DNA from: Timema cristinae
Taxonomy: Eukaryota; Arthropoda; Insecta; Phasmatodea; Timematidae
DNA length: 64,000 nucleotides
Direction: 5' to 3'
Assembly (NCBI GenBank): GCA_039000515.1
Contig: JBCFYV010000554.1
Span: 1-64,000 of the forward strand
Position numbers and translations under genes: made by a program. Positions 23,310-31,203 of the stretch are shown piece after piece; position 1 is the stretch's first letter; the number at the start of each line of letters is the position of its first letter. A model generated the notes under the pieces. That model saw nothing but the letters and a program-made list of their open reading frames with translations. It ran no database searches and was not told the DNA's origin.

Positions 23310-24445
23310 TTGGTTCAATGCGTTTCTGAGTGTCAGCAGTTTTTTAATTGCTAATGAACATTTAGAAGGAACGGCAGATTGTATAAGCGTATCTGACTTT
23401 ACAAAGCTTTAGACAGATGGTTGCTTTTAGGAATATATTATAGTTCATTCTCACATAGAGAAGCAGAATATTCAAATGATATTTTTGAAGCTGTGACATA
23501 TGTAAGCTATGCTTAAAATATTAAAATCCAACAACTCAACATAAATATAAGCGGCGGTAAAATAAAGTTCTGTCCACACACAGAAATAATCAAATTTATT
23601 TATCAATCAAGTGTTAAAAAGGAGATATGTAGTATTTAGATTAATTCCAAAAGTAATTAATAACAAATAGTTATTATTAAACACAAATACTTTTAAGAAA
23701 ACAACTGTTTTGTGAGCCAAGCCTAAGAAGGAAGTTACTACCGCATAACAAAAACAGTTTTCAAATATTATAGGGCTACTAAAATAACGTACTATATGTC
23801 ACTTAATGAAATTATTTAGCCTTATTATTTTATTACTCCTCATTCAATAAAGCTGTCTGTATTTTTACCCTCTAATATGCCTTGGTTGGATCCAAACTAT
23901 ACCATTTTAACTTTGTTTGGAATTTTACTAGCTTAACTGACGTTCAAATTGGAGAGCGTTAAAAAAAGGCTATTTAATTTAATTTAATTTAGTTGAATTG
24001 ACACCTGGTCACAAGACTTTAGCCTCGAACATTTAATTAACACCCCAATGCTTTAAAAATGAGCTATACAGGATTTTTCTATGAAAAAGCAACTATTACT
24101 TAACTGATTTTATAATAATTAGGAAAGAGTTCGAAACTTTTAAGGTTTTTAAACTGTCTTCTCTGGGATATTTTATTGAGCAGTTATTTTTCTTTAATAG
24201 TATATAATAACATCATTTATATATTTCCTATTTGAATAGTAAGCATTTATATTATATCTAGATTATAGAAAAATTAAAAACTATCTATAATCAGTTTCTG
24301 CAAACTTATTTCTCTTTGTCGTCCCCGAGGTGTTAAATTTATATTTACTGATTCCTAAAAAAAAGGTTCAAGTTTAAAGGGTTAATTATGATGAAACAGT
24401 TTCATCAAATACTGGATTTAATGTTTACCTGAAATTGTTACATAC
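23310..24445. other. Non-coding, no feature recognised
   Basis: AT-rich; a short TTTAATTTAATTTAATTTAG tract lies near 23,971. No gene seen. Confidence 0.35.
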
Positions 24446-24447
24446 AT

Positions 24448-24504
24448 AGTATATTCCTAACCTTGACACTATATAAATTCTGTTATTTTAAAACCCATTT
24501 TGAA
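24448..24504. repeat. Dispersed ~52-bp repeat, copy 2
   Basis: Near-identical to 15,146-15,201 (TATTCCTAACCTTGACAC, then TCTGTTATTTTAAAAC). Confidence 0.6.
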
Positions 24505-24519
24505 GTATTTATTTAATGT

Positions 24520-24584
24520 TTCAAACCCCGACAGCCCCGTCATCAGCACTATTGCGAGACTGACACCTCAAACCATTCTAGCAC
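24520..24584 (-). mobile_element. SINE family 1 head fragment
   Basis: Minus-oriented head, with GTCATCAGCACTATTGCGAG complementary to CTCGCAATAG...CTGATGAC in the plus-oriented copy that starts 20 bp away. Together they form an inverted pair. Confidence 0.5.
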
Positions 24585-24603
24585 ATAAGTGGGAATGTTC
24601 TTA

Positions 24604-24830
24604 ATGGTCAAAGGCGTCAGTCTCGCAATAGACTGGACGCTGATGACAAGAAGATTTAGGTTGGAATCCCGGTCATGTATACCGGGTTTGTTCCCTCAAT
24701 TGTTTTCCACTCTCATTCCACGCAAATGCGTGTATATTTAATCCAAATTTAACTTTCCTGATATCTAACAAACTAGCCTAATTAGTACATAAGCGTATAG
24801 TAAAACGTGGCACGAACAGAATAAAGTGTC
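24604..24830 (+). mobile_element. SINE family 1 copy, diverged
   Basis: Head GGCGTCAGTCTCGCAATAG, B-box region GGTTGGAATCCCGGTC, body CAATTGTTTTCCACTC and CCACGCAAATGCG, and an eroded 3' end GCGTATAGTAAAACGTGG. It stands head-to-head with the fragment at 24,520. Confidence 0.6.
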
Positions 24831-26280
24831 TTAACTTGGTGCCACACTATACAACTTTACTAAAGACACAAAGTCTTTACTTTGACGAACAAGCATGTTT
24901 TTCAAGGACTCTATTACTCCTTTCAGTGACATCCTTGCTGCTGACTCCTTCATCTTTTGTGAGGATTCTCATGGCCTCCTTTCATCTTCCACTCCTAATT
25001 CTGCGGCGATAAAGTTGAGTAAGTCTTTGTGCTTGAAGATTGCAAACAATCAAAAAGTGTTTGAGGAGTGAACTCTTCGCGTCGTTTGATCCTGCGAGAG
25101 CTCGTGGGTTCCTTCCCCTCCACCCACCACCCTCCACCTACACTCCAGCTCAACCTTATCACTTGACACCTAAAAGTGCTGGACCACCACCTCGGCCGTA
25201 GTCATGATCAGAACACGGTCATTGATGGCCTATGAATTATCAAAAAATTATCTCTCAAAGGGCCTAAAGACTTGATAAAATGACGTCAAACTCATAAGGA
25301 AAGGAGCTGAAAATATGAAGGCACACGATTAAATAAAATATGAAATTTTGTAAATTGAAACTAAAAAATGTATATGGAAGAAAATGCCTTTAACAAACAA
25401 AATATTGAATTCAAACCAAGAAAATCTAACGTAAATACCCAAAATGACCTAAGAATACCTATAAAATACGTTTCCACAATTGGGGAATCATGAGCATAAT
25501 TTATGAACACATAAGCACTGTTTCTACTGTCCCAAAAATGAAAGATCTATCAAAATCCAGGACATGATCATGAACGTTCAGGAGTTGGTCTGCAGACTGA
25601 GACCAAAATCTGTCTTAAATTAACCAAGCGGAGTGAGGTACTTTTTTTAACTCAACCGTTAGGCATTTCACCGGTCTATTTGATCCCGAGATTACCACCA
25701 AATGCGTGTACCAATTTTTAAATAAATTTGACAAGACATGCTTTGAGCCTAGGCCGAACGGCGTATGAATATGGTTTTGTGATCTGGCTATCCTTTTAAA
25801 TATAGTTGCCACTAAAAATTAGTTTCGCTAATTAACTCATCTCAAGTGATAAAAATATAAATACTAAGCAAACTATCGAACTCCTAGGTCGTATTTATTT
25901 GAATTGTGATACGTATTAAGCCTCAGCTACGCTCGGGTGGCGAGGAGCGATACAGCGACGCCGCTCAAGTTTTTGTTTGTACTGTTTGATACGGAAAACG
26001 ACGCCGCAGGTTCGAGAAATTAAAATTCTGGATGCCGCTCTGGTTTCATTCCAGTTCATGGGACGGGCACACTTATAGGACTAGCTGATCCCGTAAACTA
26101 GTTTGGGGCACTACCGCTAGGAGCAGCTTACAATGACGTTACAGAGAAATGCGCATACGTGGACGTGAAGTACATGGAAAAGTAAGTGTGAAGTCTATGT
26201 TAAATTCGCCAATACTGTTTTGCTAGCAATTTGTTGTTTATTTCAAAGGAGAAGTTTAGTTGGATCTTACATTTTATCAC
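24831..26280. other. Non-coding; GC-rich patch at 25.92-26.12 kb
   Basis: Mostly AT-rich, with no recognisable gene. At 25,920-26,120 a patch rich in GCGACGCCGC and GATGCCGCTC words may be the end of a DNA transposon related to the MADF-bearing sequence at 26.7-27.3 kb, where CTGCCGCTCTAGC words recur. That link is a guess. Confidence 0.3.
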
Positions 26281-26289
26281 GTGGTTTAA

Positions 26290-26589
26290 GGTGACCTGCT
26301 GGTCTAGGGGTAACGTATCAGACTTCTGTGCTGGGGTCCGGGGTTCAATCCTCGGTCCTGGCACAGATTTATTTTATTGCCAAACCCTTCCTTCACCTCT
26401 GACAAGACTTGTATTAATCACATCTTGTGAATGTGTGGAATGCCAGGCCTCCACCGTGGTTCAGATTCCACGTTAAACTGTAGGTCCTTCATTTCATCTC
26501 ACAATCACCCTACCATTACACATTAGTGTAAGTGCGTATAACCCGAACGGGTAGTAAGACGCGATGTTAATAATATTAATAATAATATA
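26290..26589 (+). mobile_element. SINE family 2 copy
   Basis: Full-length: GGTGACCTGCTGGTCTAG head, GGTTCAATCCTCGGTC B box, body, CGTATAACCCGAACGGGTAG 3' end and a TAA-type tail. The flanking 10-mers ACGTGGTTTA (26,279-26,288) and ACGTGTTTTA (26,590-26,599) match at 9 of 10 and are the likely target-site duplication. Confidence 0.85.
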
Positions 26590-26723
26590 ACGTGTTTTAC
26601 TTATAAAACAATGGATATAGTTACATTTGATTGAATTTTATATAAGAATTGATTAATTAACATCCCGCAATAGAGAATTCGTTGTGTTAAAAGTGAAGCG
26701 TTCCGCTTCGAATCTTTTAGTTT

Positions 26724-27035
26724 GTGGCACTAACGCCGCGAGCGCTAGCGATTTGGTTCTACTGGCCAGCATTAGATTGGCATTTCTGTATAGTCCAGTT
26801 TGAGATGTCGTCAGTGAAAGATGTGTCCTCTAAAAGGAAATCTTGCGAGGGAAGTAAACTGAAGGTTGATGAAGTGCAAATGTCTTCAAAAAACTTAAAT
26901 AAAATGCTCAAATCCTCACATAGATTGAGGGACATTGAGACTGAAGTCTTGATTTCGGAGGTGCAGTCGAGGTCATGCTTGTGGAATGATTGCCAAAGCT
27001 ATTTTAAGAACACTGTCATAACTAGGAATTTGTAG
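26724..27035 (+). pseudogene. MADF-domain remnant (Harbinger or Adf-1 type)
   Basis: The frame opens with MSSVKDVSSKRKSCEG and then gives IETEVLISEVQSRSCLWN followed by SYFKNTVITRNL and a TAG stop. MADF domains read L...V..HPCLW......Y.N...R..AWEEV; the stop falls exactly where the conserved Trp before NEV is expected, and the frame continues NEVGSSI after it. MADF proteins bind DNA. PIF/Harbinger transposons commonly encode one beside the nuclease, and insect host genes such as Adf1 have one too. Only the first half of the domain is readable. Given the isolated context, a transposon relic is more likely than a host gene. Confidence 0.5.
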
Positions 27036-27124
27036 AACGAGGTTGGATCATCAATCAAGTTGATTCCATGTTGACAACTGGAAGAGAGTACCGCTTTGAA
27101 ATGTGGGAAATTACCGCTTCTTAT

Positions 27125-27315
27125 ATAGCTGACACCACTCTGCCACTCTATCATTCTACCTATCTACCACTCTGCCGCTCTAGCACTTTGCCACTATACC
27201 TCTCTACCATTCTACCTATCTACCACCCTGCCGCTCTAGCACTCCACCGATCTACCAATCTACCATTCTACCACGCTACCACTCTAACACACTGCCACTC
27301 TAGCGCTCTGCCACT
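27125..27315. repeat. Degenerate ~10-bp pyrimidine minisatellite
   Basis: Repeated CTACCACTCT / CTGCCGCTCT words cover about 190 bases. The resulting open frame (LPLYHSTYLPL...) is a by-product of the repeat. Confidence 0.75.
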
Positions 27316-27697
27316 ACCAGAAAATACAAACATATTGCCTTGCAGTCAACATTGAAAACATTGTATCATGTTAGTTGTTTTATTTTATGTGAAATGATAA
27401 TATAGATCATGAGTGGCCACTGAAGATCACGTAACTTGACGTGTGAACACGTGACATTAGATAATGTAACTTTTTCTAGCTCTCAGACAGGTTCATTCGT
27501 AAGAAAATTGGAGTATAGTTGTTCTGTGAGTAGGCTATATGTAGAGTAGGCAACAATGACAAAAATTTACTATATTTATCTTACAGATATTATTATTATT
27601 TTATTTTCATCACTGTTTATACTAGCTGTTCAGTTTCCACGCATATATTGTAATTACTCTAATGGGAGAAGAATATGGAAGAAAGCATTTTAGAGGC

Positions 27698-27850
27698 AAA
27701 TTACCCGCATTTGTTTAAAAAGAGAGTGGAAAAAAACATTTCGGTGAAACTATACTTAGTAAACCCGACAGGGACTCGAACCCCGATCTCCCAGTTAACA
27801 GCAGGCCAGTCTAACTCAAGAGTGACACCTTAGACCATGTGGCCACTGAA
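27698..27850 (-). mobile_element. SINE family 1 fragment
   Basis: Minus-oriented. GGGACTCGAACCCCGATCTC is the complement of the B-box region and CCATGTGGCCACTGAAG the complement of the head. The copy stops at ATTACCCGCATTTG, so the shared 3' tail is absent. Confidence 0.7.
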
Positions 27851-27969
27851 GGGGGTCGTTTGTCAATCTTTAGGGATTTGGTTTCATATCCGTTCGGGTA
27901 CAAATGTATTATTCATTTTTTTGAAACGTTTGTTATGGTATGAGTGATTCGTTACTGTCCTATGGCCCA

Positions 27970-28226
27970 CTTCAATGGCCGCCTGGTCTAACGCGCTAAT
28001 ATCGTGTTGGGCTAGACTGCAGAAGATTGGAAGATCAGGATTCGATCCCGGTTGGGTGTACCGAAGGAGGTATTCCTAAATGGTTTTCCACTTTTCATCC
28101 ATGCAAATGTGGGTGCATTTCCTCTAAATGAATTCCTCGTATTCCTTAACCCATAGTGTAATTAGTACAGTGGCGTATAACCTGATCAGGTAGTAAGAAC
28201 CCTGTCCAACGCTATAATAACGCCGC
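27970..28226 (+). mobile_element. SINE family 1 copy with compensated 3' stem
   Basis: Head GGCCGCCTGGTCTAACGCG, B box GGATTCGATCCCGGTTGGG, body TTCCTAAATGGTTTTCCAC. The 3' end reads ATAACCTGATCAGGTAGTAAG: the family stem ACCC/GGGT has become ACCT/AGGT (28,180-28,191), a paired change that keeps base pairing. Confidence 0.8.
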
Positions 28227-28238
28227 TTGTATGTTCAT

Positions 28239-28930
28239 CAGTGGCGGCTCGTGTATAGGCACTGCGGAACTGCAGCACCCCCTATTTCCACTTGATATTA
28301 TCGATAACATTTAATATAATTAGTCTCTTTTTTTTGTAGTGCAATATATATTCCTTAAGTTTAATGTCAGTACTTCAGTAGCCATCCACCAGTTTATGGA
28401 AATAATACAAAAATCTTTGTATGGAATTGTGCGCTTCACAGTGCCTGCGACGTGGTGTTTGACTGTTGTGCGCATGCGCACATAGGAAGGGGGTTGGGAG
28501 GAGGGCGGGACTGCCAGGTAGAGAGAGCACTGTTGCTCTCGCAGTGCCGGCTCTGTCGTGATAGTGGAAAGAAGTTTTTTTTACTCAGTGTGTGTTGTGC
28601 TTAAAACCCATGTACCATATTCTTGAATGTGATAAAATGTAGAAGAGTGTAGAATTAGATTATTATTCTGCTTTCAGCTATTCTATTTGAGTCTTTTTTA
28701 TCAGTTCTTTTATTTAACAGAAAAACTAAATGCGCTTTTAGTACTTTCAATGGAGAAAAATTTCCTCAATTGTCATTCAGAGATCCAGGAGCAAATTATT
28801 GAACTTTTGGCGCAAATTAAAACAAGAAGAATGTATTGCATTTTTAAATAAATAGATCAAGCCTGAACTGTAACAATTTAAGTTAAAGTAAGTTAAAAAA
28901 TTTGTGTTTTTTTTAAAGATTGTATCAAGT
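28239..28930 (+). mobile_element. Possible hAT element, left end only
   Basis: CAGTGGCGGCTCGTG at 28,239 matches, as I recall it, the terminal repeat of a widespread hAT group, and TGCAGCACCCCC follows. No second terminal repeat was found before the Jockey element starts near 29.0 kb, so the right end may be lost. No transposase frame is readable. Confidence 0.4.
28467..28482. promoter_or_regulatory. Perfect 16-bp palindrome, NRF-1-type site
   Basis: TGTGCGCATGCGCACA contains the NRF-1 consensus core GCGCATGCGC. A GC box (GGGCGGGA) lies about 30 bp downstream in a GC-rich patch. It could be a TATA-less promoter carried by the surrounding repeat. No transcript evidence is visible. Confidence 0.35.
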
Positions 28931-29019
28931 TCCTGAATAAATTTTCTTTTTATACAATTTTTTTCCTTTCACACAATTTTAAAACAAAGGCTAAAAATTG
29001 ATGTACCTCACTGTTCAGT

Positions 29020-29289
29020 CAGCCTTCTTTCCTTCGCACTTGCACCGGCCGCTTCACCCTCCCTCCCTACTGCCGGTCCGGCCCACAGTCCATGTTGTCT
29101 GAGCCATCCGTGACGACTCCACCTCTGCTCACTGCGCCAGCGCTTCCTATGATTCCGGGACTGGACCCATGGGACTTTTCATCGAGTCTTTTGAGGAAGG
29201 TCCAGGAGTCTCCGAGGAGTAACCGTGGCCACCTGGTCATGGAGCACATCATCCTCTACCTGGTCTCTCATGGCAGTGCACCCGAATAG
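29020..29289 (+). pseudogene. Jockey A ORF1 (gag) C-terminal end
   Basis: The element is 5' truncated: the base composition changes from AT-rich to GC-rich near 29,020, and no zinc-knuckle gag precedes it. The frame containing ATG 29,092 ends at 29,289 and overlaps the endonuclease ORF start (ATG 29,225 or 29,270), as is usual for ORF1/ORF2 of Jockey-clade LINEs. It has no domain of its own. Confidence 0.45.
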
Positions 29290-29863
29290 AGGACCACCAG
29301 TGCAGAAGGAGCTCACGGTCGCACTCTGGAACGCCAACGGAGTCGCGGGGAAGAAGGCTGAGCTTGAAAGTTTCCTGGCAAAGCATCGTGTCGATGTAAT
29401 GCTGCTGGGAGAAACCCACTTGCGCTCCGCAATGAGGTTCTCGTTAGCAGAGTTTATCTGCCATCGTAGTGACCGAGCGGGGGATGTAGGAAGGGGCGGG
29501 ACGGCGGTTCTAGTCCGAAGAGGCCTTGACCACCACGTCGTCTCACTTCCTCCCCTCCAACACATGGAAGCAACGGCTATCCAACTGGTGACCTCGACTG
29601 GCCCAGTGCGTCTCATTTCCATCTACTTCCCTCCCTACCACCGGTTCGACCAGGCTACGAGGGCTGACATGGAGGTGCTGCTTCGAGGTACCACGCCTGT
29701 TTTAATCGGTGGTGACTTCAACGCTAAGCACCCTTCATGGGGCTCTAGGATTATGTGCGCTCGCGGCGGATTGCTCCGCGACGTCATAGATCTACACGAC
29801 CTGGTGGCTGCCGGGCCTCCGACCCCTACCCACTTCCCTTTCAATCCCGGCTATCTCCCGGAC
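29225..29863 (+). pseudogene. Jockey A ORF2, endonuclease N-terminal part
   Basis: This is the apurinic-like endonuclease domain of a Jockey-clade LINE, which nicks target DNA to prime reverse transcription. Visible motifs in order are VALWNANGV, LLGETHL, GGTAVLVRRG, ISIYFPPYH and IGGDFNAKHPSWGS. The more likely start is ATG 29,270 (MAVHPNRG). The frame is cut at 29,863 after NPGYLPD by insertion of an R1-clade LINE and resumes in the same sense at 35,655 with VLDFVVSKG. Codon use is GC-rich, unlike the inserted element, which favours A-rich purine codons. Confidence 0.9.
29852..29863. repeat. Target-site duplication, left copy
   Basis: TATCTCCCGGAC, identical to 35,643-35,654. It flanks the R1-clade LINE and lies within the Jockey A endonuclease frame. 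Confidence 0.95.
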
Positions 29864-29894
29864 TCTCCTCAAAGGGGTTGAGGCTCAAAACTAC

Positions 29895-30611
29895 ATGGAG
29901 GCATTTGACGGGGGGAAAATATGCCAGGAAGTATACGATAAAAGGATAAATATTATTATGGAAATGGCAGTATCTGAGGCGTACCACCAGGCGGCTGAAA
30001 ACAAGAAAACGGTGCACCTACAGATAGTTGGTTTAGGGTTAGGAGTGTGGAAAGGAGCGTGGAAACAGGAAGCTAGGTACCATAAAAGTGCAAGAAGGTG
30101 CATAATAAAAGCATTAGAAGTACACAGAAAGGCCGAGTTCAGGGTTAAAGACATAGAATTTCTATGGATGGGGAAGGTTATGGATGAGTTCCAGGATAAA
30201 GGTAAAATAAAGGAAACATACGGAGTAAACATTTTTGCAACAGAAGAAGCGCCCTACAAGAAGAGGATAAATGTGGAAGGGGAACTATTGGTAACAACTT
30301 ATGCCTGGGATGGCAACGCGTGGCCGGGGAACGAGTTCTGGCAGGGCCATATTGGATCTACCGGAGACTCGGCCGCAGCGGCAGCTACTCTCATAGCCCA
30401 AGTCCAGAATCCGAGGATAAACACCAGGTTAAGAGCAAGGGAAAGAAGAATGACAAAAGAATACGAGGAAATAGAAGAAACATCAGTTAAAGAGGAAGAA
30501 GAAAATCCGAGGGTTGAGGAAGAGGGATTTGCAGTAGGTAAGGAAGAACGAAGCGAGGAAGAACGCAGCACAGAGGTGGAGAAGGGAAAAAAGGACTTGG
30601 AAATTAAATGA
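29895..30611 (+). CDS. R1-LINE ORF1: macrodomain-like (MavL/DUF4804-type) protein, partial
   Basis: The frame is open from the left junction (29,865); the first ATG is 29,895. No zinc knuckles are present, although R1-clade ORF1 proteins usually have them. Residues 40-53 read VHLQIVGLGLGVWK, 134-149 TTYAWDGNAWPGNEFW, 153-165 IGSTGDSAAAAAT and 171-176 QNPRIN. From memory, this succession (GLGLGVW, AWD.N..PGNE.W, SGDPAAA, NP.IN) is the signature of the C-terminal half of MavL/DUF4804-type macrodomains, a family that includes ADP-ribosyl-arginine hydrolases. The acidic Asp/Glu residues of the AWDGN and PGNEFW segments are kept. Residues 180-238 form a highly charged Glu/Lys/Arg tail. Activity is unknown, and the N-terminal half is missing through truncation. 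The family call is recall and the link to retrotransposition is inference. Confidence 0.6.
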   Translation: MEAFDGGKICQEVYDKRINIIMEMAVSEAYHQAAENKKTVHLQIVGLGLGVWKGAWKQEARYHKSARRCIIKALEVHRKAEFRVKDIEFLWMGKVMDEFQDKGKIKETYGVNIFATEEAPYKKRINVEGELLVTTYAWDGNAWPGNEFWQGHIGSTGDSAAAAATLIAQVQNPRINTRLRARERRMTKEYEEIEETSVKEEEENPRVEEEGFAVGKEERSEEERSTEVEKGKKDLEIK

Positions 30612-30612
30612 G

Positions 30613-31203
30613 ATGTTCAAGGGAAGAAACAAGAGAGCAAAGACTGTAGGCATCAAGGAGGGTAGCGAGAAGGAAAGAGGGGGAAAAGTAAAGGACCTAG
30701 GGAAAAGAGAAAAGTTAGGAATAGAATGGATAAAATGGGTGAAAGGCCCGACTTTAAAGGAAGAGGTAGGAGGGGTAATAGGCGGGAAATCCGAAATAGC
30801 AGAGGTGGTAGGGGGAAGTAAAGAGGACAAAGACAGGGAAGAAACATTTGATGAGATAAATAAAAGGCTAAACGGTTGGGAGGATATGCTAAAACTATCA
30901 AGACTAGAGGAACCGAACATAATTCAAGCTGCAATAAGGCACTTAGTGCGAGTTGGGCATCGAGATGGGCAGAGTATAGCGTTCCCTATTCCAGACCTGG
31001 TGGACCGGATGACTCTAAGAGGTGTCAACATACCAACAGGAGTTGAGCTCTTAGGAAGCTTATTAGGAAAAGTTATGGAGAGAAGAGAGGAAAGGCTAGA
31101 TCTTGAGGAGGTGTACATACAATTCGTGAAAGCATATGGAAGGGTATGTTTCAATTCTAAAGAACCATGGCCAAAATGTTATGTGTACACACACCACCCA
31201 TAG
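30613..31203 (+). CDS. R1-LINE second frame, unrecognised helical protein
   Basis: A 196-codon frame in a different phase that starts 1 bp after the ORF1 stop and overlaps the pol ATG by 37 bp. The N-terminal third is very basic and charged (KGRNKRAKTVG, KEGSEKERGGK). The C-terminal part looks ordered and helical (EEPNIIQAAIRHLVRVGHR, FPIPDLVDRMTLRG, ELLGSLLGKVMERREERLDL). It could be the C-terminal part of ORF1 displaced by a frameshift, or a separate ORF translated by termination-reinitiation. No zinc knuckle or RRM is visible. Function not recognised. Confidence 0.6.
   Translation: MFKGRNKRAKTVGIKEGSEKERGGKVKDLGKREKLGIEWIKWVKGPTLKEEVGGVIGGKSEIAEVVGGSKEDKDREETFDEINKRLNGWEDMLKLSRLEEPNIIQAAIRHLVRVGHRDGQSIAFPIPDLVDRMTLRGVNIPTGVELLGSLLGKVMERREERLDLEEVYIQFVKAYGRVCFNSKEPWPKCYVYTHHP

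Noticed and set aside
27068..27355. 95-codon frame rich in Leu/His/Ser
   Set aside because: Produced by the degenerate pyrimidine minisatellite.
30583..30592. A AAA AAG slippery heptamer joining LINE ORF1 to the next frame
   Set aside because: The heptamer is in phase, but a -1 shift leads to the wrong frame. The downstream ORF needs +1.
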